From contig CM043699.1 of NCBI GenBank assembly GCA_023935145.1, forward strand, positions 71,705,638-71,769,637: a stretch of DNA of 64,000 nt, given 5' to 3'. Position 1 is the first letter of the stretch. Every line of letters starts with the position of its first letter. This document shows positions 1-10,679 of the stretch, piece by piece. The notes under the pieces are model-generated. The model was not told the origin of the DNA. It saw only the letters and a list, made by a program, of their open reading frames with translations, and did not search any database. Made by a program: the position numbers and the translations under genes. The stretch comes from Bretschneidera sinensis (Eukaryota; Streptophyta; Magnoliopsida; Brassicales; Akaniaceae).

Positions 1-1002
1 GTTATCTACCATAATTTTATTTTCTATTTTGTTTGTTTCTTGCTGCCTAGATATATAATGTATTTGTATGGAAATGAACAAAAATAAACTCTTCGTGTAT
101 ATACATTTATTTTTTTTATTAATCCAAAGTTGTATGGAAATGGAGTATAAATCTTAAAAATGACTTGTGAATATTGACAGTTAAAATTATTGTTAAGATT
201 CAATGGGTTGTTAGGTTTTGAGAAGGTCAATAGAATGATTATTATCTTAATTTGTATTGTGGTGTTGAGGTTAAAGGATGGGATTACATAAATTGAATTA
301 GTTTGTGTTATGTTCTTTTGGATTACAGGTTAATAAGAAAAATTGAGAAATGTCCGAAAAACAAAAAAGGCTTTACTGAAATTTTAATAAACTTTAATAG
401 ATGAATTTTATTATATATGTAAAAGGAAAAGGAATATTTATAAGCCACTTAACTTGGTAAAGACCAGAATCAGATATTCCTTTAAATAAATAAATAAATC
501 TTAGTAGTAAGCTCAAAATCATTAGAGAAATTCTCTAAGGTTGTACTTTCCCTCATTTTCATCCTAGTAATGACATGTGGGTTAGAATGTTTTGAAATTT
601 GTATTCTTGAACATATGCATTCACGCATCAAGGCATTAGAGAGATATAGGTTTGTATTCTTAATTTAGAATTACTATATCGTTTAGGTCTTATGGTAGAC
701 AAGGGGACTAGCACCCTAACATTCGAAATATAGCTTTTATGTGTTATCAAGGTGAGTGGTTCTCTACACATATCCTATAGTTATAACCCTTCTATCTGCT
801 TTGATGCTATTGATATATAATAAGTATATATTATGTTGAGTATGGATAATTTGAAAAATTGATTTGTTATGCTATGATAAAAATTCGAGATTTACTTGTT
901 ACACTTTGCTTGAAAATGACTTTGCGGAAAATGGAAAAAAAAAAGTTGAGGTTCATAAATGTTTTCATGAAAGACAGATTTGCTTGGAATTGTGATGGAA
1001 AT
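1..1002. other. AT-rich non-coding DNA, unassigned
   Basis: No credible coding frame is seen on either strand; the short frames present are low-complexity and lack family motifs. The stretch directly abuts the minisatellite arrays and probably belongs to the same repeat unit, perhaps part of a long LTR, but no terminus, primer site or polypurine tract was found. It is not a copy of any other repeat in the window. Confidence 0.5.
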
Positions 1003-1140
1003 ATTGCCCGTTGAGGGGCGTGCTCGAGATTTGTTGCCCGTTGAGGGGCGTGCATGAGATTTGTTGCCCAATGAGGGGCGTGTTTGTGATTGTTGCCCAT
1101 TGAGGGGCATGAATGAGATGCTTACCCATCGAGAAGCCTG
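1003..1140. repeat. Minisatellite 1, about 30-bp unit
   Basis: Four to five imperfect tandem units of roughly 30 bp. Each has a core like TTGCCCGTTGAGGGGCGTG followed by an A/T-rich spacer ending near GAGATTTG. Later units decay (GCCCAATG, GCCCATTG, ACCCATCG). The core GCCC...GGGC can pair within a unit. The same core appears in the array starting at 1229, so both arrays probably share an origin. Confidence 0.85.
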
Positions 1141-1228
1141 AGAATGAAAGGATGCATCCTACGAAAGGAAAATGTGATAAAAACCCCAAGGTAGCGCACT
1201 ATATAAATATGTGAGAAATGTGGTATGT

Positions 1229-1798
1229 GGCCCAATGAGGGGCGATGTGATTTGATTGGCCCAATGCTTGGTGGTGTGATTTGGTTGGCCCAGTTAGGGG
1301 CATTGTGATGTGATTGGCCCGGTGAAGGGAGACGTGATGTGATTGGCCCAGTGAAGGGCAACGTGATGTGATTGGCCCACTAAGAGGCGATGTGGTTTGA
1401 TTGGCTCAGTGAAGGGCGTTGTGATGTGATTGGCCTAGTGAGGGGTGATGTGATGTGATTGAATCAGTGAGAGGCGATGTGATGTGATTGGCCTAATGTG
1501 GGGCGTTGTGATGTAATTAGACCAGTGAGGGGCAATGTGTTATGATTAGCCTAGTGAAAGGTGATGTGATCTGATTGACCCAATGAAGGGCAGTGTGATG
1601 TGATTAGTCCAATGAGGGGCATTGTGATGTGATTGGCCCAGTGAGGGATGTTTTATTATGATTGGCCCAATGATGGGCGTTGTAATGTGATTGGCCTAGT
1701 AAGGGGCGTTGTGATGTGAGTGGCCCAATAAGAGGTGTTGTGATGTGATTGGCCCAATGAGGGGCATTAATAAGTGGATTGCCCAGTGAAGGGTGTGG
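1229..1798. repeat. Minisatellite 2, 29-bp unit, about 20 copies
   Basis: Roughly twenty head-to-tail units, each 29 bp. The unit runs GGCCCAGTGAGGGGC, then a variable dinucleotide, then TGTGATGTGATT. The period is nearly invariant (one late unit gains a base), while single substitutions are scattered. GCCC and GGGC form a short inverted repeat in most units. Reading frames through it are repeat artefacts. Confidence 0.93.
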
Positions 1799-2344
1799 TT
1801 TATATTTTCATGCTTCAAATTTGTTTCCACTAAACTTTAATTATATATTTAAAGTTGAAAACGTTTTCTCGTGTTAAGCTAGGGGTTTGCGTGATTATAT
1901 GAGTTTCTTGATTTGTATCATTTTGAATGTTGTTTATTTTGAAGCGTGGTTGACAAATTTAATTATTGATTTGAGAAAATAATCTTTTTTTCAATTATAT
2001 GTATATATATATGCCCACCCTACTTCTTATGTAATTGTATGATGCGTGTAGAGGATCTGTAGACGTGGCTTTTTTCTACAGGGGAAAGAACCTTTATCTT
2101 ACTAAGCTATCAAGGTTACCCCTACTCTTTTTTCAATGTATTGTAGGTTCATAAATATTCAATCAACTCGCGTGATCGATAACACGTTCTTAGTAAGAGT
2201 CAGGCATCCTCAAGTCATCTATCTTTTAATTTTGAGTAATGGTTGTCAAGTTTTGTAACTAGAAATTTTATTTCTTTAAACTTATTTTTGAGTTGAAACC
2301 TACTGAGCTTGTAAGTATTTTAAGTGACTTTGAAAGTAGGATCC
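1799..2344. other. AT-rich non-coding DNA between minisatellite and copia-1
   Basis: No gene or element end can be supported here. It contains a short TA run near 2003-2012 and ordinary AT-rich sequence. It is neither the expected 3' LTR of copia-1 nor the first part of the Tekay LTR that should flank copia-1 on this side. The boundary near 2345 is therefore a deletion or rearrangement joint. Confidence 0.5.
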
Positions 2345-2366
2345 AAACTCATCTTGAGTCATCATA

Positions 2367-2741
2367 TTAAGCGACTACAATCCTAAGTAGTCCAAGGCAA
2401 TGATTGAACTTACTTAGAGGTAGAACCATGGTGCCTAAATCTGTAGAATTTTCCTCCGTGGCTACCTTGTCCACATGAATCCATCATTCCGTAACATTTT
2501 CCCGAATGAAATGATACCGAACATCCATGTGCTTGGTCCTCTCATGGAACATCAGATTCTTACACAAGTGCAATGCAATTTGGTTATCTGAATACACCAC
2601 CACCTGCTCTTTCAAGACCTTCAACTCTTCCAACAACCCTTTCCACCACATAGCCTCCTTAATGGCTTCCATTGTCGCTATGTACTCAGCCTCGGTTGTT
2701 GAGAGTGCTACCACTGGCTGCAACTGAGCCTTCCAACTTAT
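2367..2741 (-). pseudogene. Copia-1 RNase H domain
   Basis: RNase H degrades the RNA strand of the RNA:DNA hybrid in reverse transcription. The frame shows STTEAEYIA (catalytic Glu), YSDNQIALHL (Asp) and the HERTKHMDVRYHFIRE signature typical of copia RNase H; the first Asp (YADSDY) lies in the preceding RT frame. An in-frame TGA at 2484-2486 cuts the domain. The same frame stays open past it through a Tnt1-like tail (LSKFNHCLGLL) to a natural-looking TAA at 2367-2369, so the TGA is one nonsense change. A second break separates this frame from RT near 2724-2742. Confidence 0.85.
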
Positions 2742-4010
2742 TCAACATCCGTTTAAGTTGAAGAAATAGGAGGTAATCGATCTTCTTTTATCCCATCCTG
2801 CTCCATAGTCTGAATCCGCATAACTCTCAAGACAGATGGACTTACCCCTCTTCTCATAAATCAGCCCTACTTCTGGGCTTCCCTTCAAGTACCTTAGCAA
2901 CCACTTCATCCCAAGCCAATGCTCCTTTCCAGGATTACTCATAAACCTGCTGAGAACACTTATTGCATGAGAAATGTCGGGTCTAGTGCTTACCATGGTG
3001 AACATAACTGAACCAACCGCACTAGAGTAAGGGACCTTTTCCATTTCCTTCTTCTCCGCCTCCGATCTCGGACATTGATCACTGGAGAACTTGAAATGAC
3101 CTGCAAGGGGAACTTTCACTAGTTTGCTATCTTCCATAGAGAACTTAGATATCATCTTCTCTACGTAAGAAGTTTGAGAAATCTTCAATCTATTTTTCTC
3201 CTTTTCCCGAATTACATTCATCCCAAGGATCTTCTGTGCATGGCCAAGATCCTTCATCTCAAACTCTGAACTGAGTTGAGACTTCAATTCTTCTATCCTC
3301 TCCATGCTACTCCCAACCAGCAACATATCATCAATATAGATGAGGATGATCACCACTTCCTCCACCTTGTGCCCCTTATAGTACAAGCACGAATCATAGT
3401 AGCTCCTCATGAAACCCAAGCTAGTTACAAAGGAATCAAACCTCTTATTCCATTGTCGAGGTGATTGCTTCAGGCCATAGAGAGATTTTTTCAATTGGCA
3501 CACCAACTCTCCCTGTCTTCCTTCCTCATAGCCTTCGGGTTACCTCATGTAGATGGTCTCATCAAGCCCTCCATGTAAGAATGCTGTCTTCACATCCATT
3601 TGCTCAATTTCCCAATTGAATTGGACCACCATTGCCAATACTATCCGTATCATCTTGTACTTCACAACCGGTGAGAATATTTTGGTGAAATCTATGCCTT
3701 CTCTTTTTGTGAACCCCTTCGCCACCAGCCTAGCTTTATACCAGACTTCATCCCCTGGAGTGTTCCCTTCTTTGATCTTATAAACCCATTTACAATCCAT
3801 AACTCTCTGTTTTTCTGGTTTGGGCACCAATTCCCAAGAGTTGTTCTTCCTCAAAGAATCAATTTCTTCCTCCATAGCTAGCTGCCACTTTGATGACTCC
3901 TTACATTCCATGGCTTTCATGTAAGTTTCTAGTTCAACCATCCCTCCTTCTGAACAAGGAGCTCCTATATTAGCATCCGTAAACCCATATCTCAAAGGTG
4001 GTCTGACCAC
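2742..4010 (-). pseudogene. Copia-1 reverse transcriptase
   Basis: Copia reverse transcriptase in two frames (3540-4010 and 2742-3506). The first has the entry motif WQLAMEEEIDSL followed by WVYKIKEG and ARLVAKGFTKREG, ending with VKTAFLHGGLDETIYM. The second has KSLYGLKQSPRQWNKRFD, catalytic YIDDMLLVG, and the RNase H lead-in YADSDYGAG. The break around 3507-3539 separates fingers and palm. The product would copy element RNA in cytoplasmic particles. Length and motif order are otherwise those of a full copia RT. Confidence 0.92.
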
Positions 4011-4034
4011 CCTCCTTTCCCGGTCCCTTGTAAG

Positions 4035-4862
4035 CTAGTAGTCATTCTGACTTGCTGCATCATCCCCTTCTAGTTCAGCCTCCTCTTGAGTATCCTGAGC
4101 TTGGCCTTCATTAATGGGCTCTACCTGGTCCGAACTCTCTTGCCTACCTTGCTCCACCTGAACTGAATTTTCCTTGATGCGATGCTCCACAAATTTCGGA
4201 CTGGTTTGCTCACTAGCCCCTGTAGGGTTAGTTTTCTCCAAATAGGGAAATAACAATTCATTCAAAATAACATCCCTACTTATTATGAGTTTCATTCCTT
4301 TTGGTTCTAAAGACCACAACCTATACCCCTTAACCCCAGCACCATACCCTAGAAACACACATTTTCTAGACCTTGGGTTAAGTTTATCATCTTTTTGATG
4401 TGCAAACGCAGCACACCCAAAAGTCTTAAGGTTGCTCAACTTAGGGGGTTTCCCACTCCATATTTCTATAGGAGTCTTGAGCTCTAAAGCTCTAGAGGGT
4501 GATCTATTTACCAAGTATGCAGTAGTAGACACAGCTTCCCCCTAAAAATATTTTGGTCATCTGGATCCTATTAACATGCACCTAACTTTTTCCATAAGGG
4601 TCCTGTTCATCCTCTCAGCAACTCTATTTTGCTGAGGTGTTTTTACAACCGTTCTATATCTTAGAATTCCATTTAACTCACAGAATTTATCAAAATCCTT
4701 ATTGCAAAATTCTAAGCCATTATCGGTTCGTAATGCCTTAACTACCCTACCCGTTTGAGTTTCCAACAACTTTTTCCACACAACAAATTTATTCAAAGCA
4801 TCTGATTTATTTTTAAGCAAATAAACCCAAACCTTTCTTGAATAATCATCAATTATAGACAA
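4035..4862 (-). pseudogene. Copia-1 integrase core and C-terminal region
   Basis: Integrase inserts the cDNA into the chromosome. The core frame (4557-4862) shows the second catalytic Asp (LRTDNGLEF) and the Glu in TPQQNRVAERMNRT; the first Asp (HSDLWGQ) lies in the preceding fragment. The 4035-4532 frame carries the copia integrase tail (KTFGCAAFAHQKDDKLNPRS, then FLGYGAGVKGYRLW) and an acidic Glu/Gln-rich linker towards RT. Breaks between fragments, near 4533-4556 and 4863-4880, are short, so the gene was lost by point changes rather than a large deletion. Confidence 0.9.
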
Positions 4863-4880
4863 AAAGTATAAGTTACCTCC

Positions 4881-5384
4881 TTATGTTGGTGTTCTTGCTT
4901 GTCCCCAAAGGTCCGAATGAATGTAGTCAAGAATCCCCTTAGACTTGTGCACTCCGGTGTTGAAGCTGACTCGGTGTTGCTTCCCAAGAATGCAACACTC
5001 GCAGAAATCCAATTTCTCTACTTTGTCACCACCAAGTAGACCATTCTTGCTGAGAAATTGCAGGCCCTTTTCGCTCATATGTCCCAAGCGAGTGTGCCAA
5101 AGGGCTGCCTAATTTATCTCAGCTATCAAGCTTGCTGCTTGATCCTTGATTTTTGTCTCTCCGATCATCTCATAGAGTCCATCCTTTATTGCTGCTTTGA
5201 TCACTATCAAAGATCCCTTGGTTACCTTGATCTTTCTTCCCTCTGCTTTATATGTATACCCCATGGAATCAAACTGCCCCAATGAGATCAAATTCTTTTT
5301 CAAATCTGGAAGATACCTCACATTCCTTAGCAGCCTTATGACTCCATCGAACATCCTCAATTGGATGTCTCCTATCCCCCTCAC
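4881..5384 (-). pseudogene. Copia-1 protease C-terminus and GAG-pre-integrase domain
   Basis: The 5109-5384 frame continues the protease after the stop at 5385-5387. It carries the family stretch RMFDGVIRLLRNVRYLPDL and LISLGQFDSMGY. The 4881-5087 frame has the pre-integrase zinc-binding part, with GHMSEKGLQ, CECCILGKQHRVSF and DYIHSDLWGQ, the last containing the first integrase Asp. The stop between the two frames falls around 5088-5108. Confidence 0.85.
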
Positions 5385-6419
5385 TTAGCAAGAAGTGTCA
5401 TTCCCCAAGAAAACCTTTCCATCATTGATTTCCTTGAAATTCTTGAACCAATCCTTGTGAAGGCACATGTGATAAGTGCACTCGAAATCCAGAATCCATT
5501 TTTCGCAGCCTTGCTTCCTGCTCACATTTGAGCACACAACAAGAACATCATCTTGTTGTTCTCCTTTGGAAACCGAAGCCTCTCTATTGTTGGTATGGCT
5601 TCTTCCTCTCTCATCCCACATCTTCTTCTTGCAATCTTTCCTAAAATAGCCCTCCTTGTTGCAGTAGAAGCATCTCTTTCCTCCAAATCTTGATTTGGAG
5701 TGAGATCTCCCATGGCTCTGCCCTCTACCTCTTGATTTCTCCCAGTAGTTGCCGTGAATGCTACTGCCATTCCGAGTTGCTGGCCTTCCTCTAACTAACA
5801 GTCTTTCTCCACTTGATGCTACCCTCATCTTGGCTTTGAAATCATGAGCCCTTATAGCATTAATCATTATTTCCTTGGTTAGTGTATCTCTTCCATATTC
5901 AATAGCATTAATCAATTTATCAAAACAATCAGGAAGAGAATTTAACAAAATAACAGCCAATTGTTCTTCCGGGAATGTTATGCTACAGCTATTCAAATCT
6001 TGAACTAGCTTATTAAACACATCAAGATTATCTTGCAACTCTTTATTAGGATCCATTTTAAAAGCAAAGATTCTTTTGAGAAGATAAATCTTATTAGGGA
6101 GAGACTTGGTAAGAAACAACTCATCTAGTTTTTTCCATATGACAACTGGATCTTCCGAGTCTCCGCACTCCCTTGCCATGCTATCTGACATGTGCAAGAA
6201 AATGGTGCTGTATGCCATCTTCTTCATCTCAATCCGCTGGTCCTCCGTGATACTTGCTGGAAAAGTGTCATCTTCTCCAATAGCCAAGTCCACCTTCTGT
6301 TGTATAAGAACAGCCTTGATCTTCCGCTTCCAAAGGGCAAAGTCTCCCTTTCCATCAAACTTCTTAATAATGAAATTTGTACCCATCTTGCGGAGAAAAT
6401 CCCAAGATTTATAAAGCAC
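5385..6419 (-). pseudogene. Copia-1 gag with start of protease
   Basis: 344 codons from the ATG at 6419. The N-terminus (KKFDGKGDFALWKRKIKAVL) is the usual copia gag (UBN2-type) capsid start. The zinc knuckle CFYCNKEGYFRKDC has Tyr where the CX2CX4HX4C motif needs His, so metal binding should be damaged. At the C-terminus the protease site reads LDFECTYHMC, where the family usually has D-S-G, so the active-site turn is lost. A stop at 5385-5387 ends the frame inside protease. Gag and pol were probably one frame. Confidence 0.9.
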
Positions 6420-6576
6420 CCACAGTTGCTTTCCAACTTCTTCTAAACCTCAAGAACACGATCAAAGATTGATCTCAATACTGTTCTTGAATCACCCTAA
6501 AAAATACGATGAGATCTTGGTCTTTACTCCATTCTTGAATCACCTAAGAAGTTGATCTTTGATTCTTAGAGTCTTG

Positions 6577-6640
6577 ACTCCGATACCTTCTATTCCAGCT
6601 CCGATACCCTCTCACCAAAGCTCTTCCAGCTCTGATACCA
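6577..6640 (-). promoter_or_regulatory. Copia-1 primer-binding site plus two primer-site-like copies
   Basis: On the minus strand TGGTATCAGAGC (6629-6640) lies one base inside the 5' LTR. It matches the initiator tRNA-Met 3' end used by most plant copia elements. Two decayed copies follow downstream, GGTATCGGAGCT at 6597-6608 and GGTATCGGAGT at 6577-6587. The rest of the leader to the gag ATG (6420-6576) is non-coding. Confidence 0.85.
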
Positions 6641-6641
6641 C

Positions 6642-7498
6642 TGTTGGGAAATCACCTTAGAGATGCCCAGGTGGTGATTTTCCAAACACTCAAGTCTAGA
6701 ATGACTTGTAATGAATCAGAAATAGAAACAGAAATCAAAGAAAAGAAAGAACACAGCAATTCTTATCGAGGTTCAATAATGTGCCTACATCCCTGTGAGT
6801 TCTTCCGAACTCTCTCCACTAAATCAATGAGTTCTTAACAGCAACACCTCTTTTCTAAGTTCTTGAAGAACCAAAGAAGAGAAGAAAGAAAGTGATAAGA
6901 ACTATTACAAAGCCTTCTATCCACTCTATGCTACTCTCTCTTTACAACCAACCTCTTTTTTTAGATCTATTCTAGTGCCTCTCCTATGTTTTGTGTCTTT
7001 GCACTCTCACACTTGCACTTGAATTCTCTTGTATAATGATCACTTGTGTTTGTTGTGTTATTATGTTAAGATTGAAGCTAGGTGACCCTTTATATAGTGC
7101 ACCACTTCTTGAACCAATCTTTGAAGTCAATCTCCACCCTTGGATCTTGAGGACCATTTAATCATAGCCCTTCATCAATCCTTAGTGATCCTGTGCATTT
7201 TGTTCATGCATCCACGCTTCTCTTAAAAGGCTGAAAAAACTAGTCTCAGTGTGCCTGGCACCAACGCCTAGAACAGGGCAGGCTGTAGCTTAAGCTAGGG
7301 CACACATGCATTACTCTCTGGGCGCCGCATCTTTAGGGAGGCTGAGCTGCGGTGCCCACCTCCTCCAGGCTTCCTCCATGCTAGGCGCCGTGGCTTGACC
7401 TGATGTTGCACTCCTCTTGACTTGTTATGCGCTGAGGGCGCCAAGGTCTTATGAAGAACCTTTTGAAACCATGTTTAAACCTTGGACAAACGCCAACA
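6642..7498 (-). repeat. Copia-1 5' LTR, 857 bp
   Basis: Bounded by TGTTGGG on the left and CCAACA on the right, giving perfect short terminal inverted repeats, and directly next to the primer site. The right edge abuts sequence homologous to the Tekay LTRs (7499 onward), fixing the terminus. No partner LTR is present in the window. The LTR should hold the element promoter and polyadenylation signals. Confidence 0.92.
7087..7100 (-). promoter_or_regulatory. Putative TATA box of copia-1 LTR
   Basis: On the minus strand the LTR contains CACTATATAAAGGG, a strong TATA-box match about 400 bp from the outer LTR edge, a plausible U3/R boundary. Transcription would run leftward into gag. This rests on sequence only. 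Confidence 0.6.
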
Positions 7499-7522
7499 AT
7501 AAATTCATATTTTTATTAGTCC
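7499..7522 (-). repeat. 24-bp remnant of Tekay 3' LTR
   Basis: ATAAATTCATATTTTTATTA and the next bases match the intact Tekay LTR around 30932 and the solo LTR around 26574. It is stranded between copia-1 (left) and the Athila-like element (right); the same LTR resumes at 17730. It fixes the insertion points of both elements. Confidence 0.88.
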
Positions 7523-9026
7523 TGATTACGCCTAAAACCTAACGCAGTTGTTATAGTAAAGCTTTGGGGTGTCGATTCCACAAGGAAACAAGTTAATTAC
7601 AAAAGAAGGTGTGAATTTTAACACAGACGATAAAAGATTGATTGAAAGAATTTGAATTATGTGAAAATAGTGTGAAGGAAATTGTGTAAATAGATTTATG
7701 ATGGATAGTATAATAAAGAAACAATAAGGTTCTAGAAATCCTCCCTAGGTTCGTTGCCCTAATCCTAACTTGATTAAGTTGTTTTTATCTCGATTGCAAG
7801 TTTCACATCCCAAACAGGCAATCGGCAAATATTCAATTAAAGCACATGTATAAACCCTAAAGTAATTGATATGAATTATTCTTTACTTTCAAGCACACAT
7901 GACCTAACTTATAAATTATCAAAAGACGACGATATATCTAAATGACAATACTGCAGCAATGGACAAATCTATAAAAGAGATCTACCGGACTCAATCACAC
8001 CCAAACAAATACACATAAGAAGAGCATGACTAGACTTATATGGAAATAAGCATGCAATCACCAGACTAATAAAAATCTACTAATTAAATTAAAAAATAAA
8101 ACATAACAATATTTAATGAAAATAATACCAAACTATAACTGAATCAAATTAAGGAAAATAAGAACAACTACACCTAGGGATTCATCCCTTCGCCTCGCTT
8201 GGAGACTAGCCGGCCATGGAGCTCATGCTTCCTTGAGTTGCCTCCGGCCTCTCAACGATCATCTCCTCCTTGGTAGCTAAAGCTTCGGCAATTCCTCAGC
8301 TTGCCCTCCAAAATTATACTTCGGATTCTTCCTAAAGGTCCTCTGGATTCACTCTCTGATGATTTCAGATGAGCTTCGATTCATGCCTCAAAGCTGAAGT
8401 GGAGTAGGCCTTCTATAGGGAAATACCATGAGTGCAATGTGTTTCCAATCCGATGTGGGATATGGGATAGAGAAATGTGTTTTCCAACTAATGTGGGATG
8501 TAGGATTTAAGCCCAAAATCACACTGAAATCCCGCACAGCCTGCACAGCCTGACCTTTGTCTACTTAAACTACCATAACTTTGTCTAGGAAAATCCTTTT
8601 GACGAACCATGGATTCTCCAAAAAATAGACTTCCGGATCTTTATAAGTATATATGGCTCATCTCTTGGTTCTTCTTGTATCAATACATTTTAATTTTCAA
8701 AGATGATTGATCTGTACGGGCCATTCTGGTAATTTAGTGAAACTCCTTTCCAGTGCGGGCAGCAGCTGTTGCTCTTTTAAGCCTTCCATCTTGTCCTTTC
8801 GGAAGCATTCCTTCACTCCAGTATGCCTCGGGTCTTTGTTCTTTAAGCAATGATAACGTTTCCTCCTCTTTTGAGCTTAAAGTACCTGAAAATGCACCGA
8901 AATAGATCAATGATCCAAGAATGATACTTTAGAGTTGTTAACGTATAAAAGTGCAATTAAAACCTAGAGTAACCCTAAAATGATAATAATTAAGTACTGT
9001 TAAGATGCATTTTATGACTCTCATCA
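7523..9026 (-). repeat. G1 3' LTR
   Basis: Begins TGATTACGCC and ends CTCATCA on the plus strand, next to a polypurine tract. It is collinear with 16205-17729, apart from scattered substitutions, an internal 22-bp duplication in the other copy and small indels. The ends match the forward LTR at 60486-61651, so both belong to related families. No coding sequence is seen in it. Confidence 0.93.
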
Positions 9027-10289
9027 CAACCCCCAACTAGCTTATTGTTAGTCCCTAGCAATTGAAGTGAAAATAAGAGATGAATTCTATGGTAGGAGTT
9101 AAAAACAAAGTAAAGCAATGCTAGCGTTGAACCAAGAGTAATTCACTTTTTGTCTCAAAAATTGCACATAACATACGGCATATAGAATCATTAAATTTCA
9201 CCTAAGTCCAAAAGTAATCAAAACATAAATCTTGAAATCGTTATTGACTCTTAACATCCATCTTACCACAAACCATTAATCCAAACACCTGGATGATTTT
9301 ATGCTTAACATTCATGAATACAAGTCTTAGCCTCTAAAAACATAATAAATTGTGTGACATCAATCACAAAAACAAGCTCCATAGGCTCACTTTTCAAATC
9401 ACTCTCCACTATTGTATAAAAATCACACTACATTGGATCAAAAGGTCTTTAATAAGCTTGTAACGTTAGGCTAAGGTAAAGGTTGAGAAAGAACGGGAAG
9501 GATTCAACAAGTAGAAGAACTTAATCTCTTAGTTTTGAACACAACTCTTTAAGCACTAGATAACCTTACTTCAACACCCAACTCTTTCAACCATTTTTCG
9601 AGCATTTCTTTCAACAAATCACCATTTTTTTCTTTTCTTTCTTTCTTCTTTCTTTGCCATAATTCATTTTTTTTTATTTTGGCACATAACCATTCACCTT
9701 CTTTTTCATCATTTTTTTCCTTTTTCTTTTCCACAACCCCCAACTTATCTCCTTTAATGTACTTGGGTTGTGGTAGTGATATTTGTTTTTCATATTTCCA
9801 CCCTTACTCTTTTTAAGTGTTTCTCACAACATGTGTATAACTAAGTTCTTTTAAAAGAATGGTAAGGATAAAATATTTTTAGGCTCATAAAGGTAAGTAA
9901 ACGGTTTATCGAAAGAAACAAGGCTCAATTTTTCTTTTCAAGAAAAAGGCTCAAATAGGTGACTAGTGATAAATATAGCAATGGTAGGTTTTAAAGGCTC
10001 AAACAGTTCAAAAATGGCCTCTATCATATCTTAAGTAGTGTGCACTCTAGGAATTTACCTCAAGTGATTATCAAGTAAGTTCTAGAGCTTGTCAAGACCG
10101 CAAAAGTATTCATAAAACAATCACACATAAAACTTTTCTAAATGTTTAAGACTAATCATACAGTCTTACCACAAACTAGAGTCTCAAACCAAATGAAGAT
10201 TGATGCTTAAATTAATTTCAAATCGAAGCAAGATTTAACTCCTTCTAAACGTTATCTGCTATCTCAATTAAGCTCATATCATTGACATG
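9027..10289 (-). other. G1 non-coding 3' region with polypurine tract and a copy of it
   Basis: Between integrase and the 3' LTR. On the minus strand, CTAGTTGGGGGTTG (9027-9040) directly precedes the LTR and is the polypurine tract for plus-strand priming. A second, AAGTTGGGGGTTGT, lies at 9733-9748, and a third, CTTAAGTTGGGGGTGG, is just beyond at 10389-10404. A purine-rich run near 9600-9730 gives a spurious Lys/Glu-rich frame. I see no supported gene. Confidence 0.75.
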
Positions 10290-10679
10290 TTAATTAACTC
10301 TAAGGCTAACACCAAGCATGCTAGAGACAAACAAAAAGGAAAATGACACCAAGCAGTTCAATGGTATGCAATAAGAAATGTATATCTTCCACCCCCAACT
10401 TAAGATAAGCATTGCCTTCAATGTTAAAGAAAAGGTAAAGGAAATTCCCTTTGTAAGCAAAAGTGCACAGCAGCTGAAACTTGTGCACCTCCATTTGAAC
10501 TCCATGCTAAACTTCTTGTTAAAAGTCTGATCTACAACATTGAACAAACAAAAAGAAAGCATCTGCGGTGTACCATTAAGACTTCCACCATGTGTTAGCA
10601 TACTAAAAATTAAAATTAAAATACAAATAATAAAAAAAAAATAAAAGAACAAAAATATGTACCTCTGTTGTGTGGTCAA
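10290..10679 (-). other. Hydrophobic 129-codon frame after G1 integrase, doubtful
   Basis: This frame starts on the integrase stop and codes a Phe/Ile-rich N-terminus (FLFFYFFFIICILILIF) that looks like a membrane segment. The position is where some Athila elements carry an envelope-like gene. However, the hydrophobicity comes from T-rich DNA and a polypurine-like motif crosses the frame. No envelope feature (glycosylation cluster, cleavage site, heptads) is seen. I regard it as probably chance. Confidence 0.2.

Larger units (their letters stand above)
2345..7498 (-). mobile_element. Copia-1: Tnt1-like Ty1/copia retrotransposon lacking its 3' LTR
   Basis: Minus-strand order is 5' LTR (6642-7498), tRNA-Met-type primer site, gag, protease, integrase, RT and RNase H. 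The domain order with integrase before RT defines Ty1/copia. The wording of the RT entry region resembles the Tnt1/Tork group. The element inserted into a Tekay LTR, whose sequence continues at 7499. No LTR copy is found left of pol; the similarity stops near 2345 where a polypurine tract would be expected. All coding parts carry stops, so it is dead and 3'-truncated. Confidence 0.92.

Noticed and set aside
867..1361. Several short overlapping frames with His/Pro/Asn-rich repeats
   Set aside because: They are translations of the minisatellites in several frames and on one strand only; no start context or family motif.
1003..1798. Possible CRISPR array
   Set aside because: Units are contiguous 29-30 bp tandem repeats with no unique spacers, in plant DNA, with no cas genes.
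9549..9743. Lys/Glu-rich 64-codon frame on the minus strand
   Set aside because: Low-complexity purine tract in the G1 3' region; next to a polypurine motif and without relatives in the other elements.
10290..10679. Envelope-like gene in G1
   Set aside because: The position fits, but the composition is explained by T-rich DNA and a polypurine-like motif lies in it; no envelope hallmarks.
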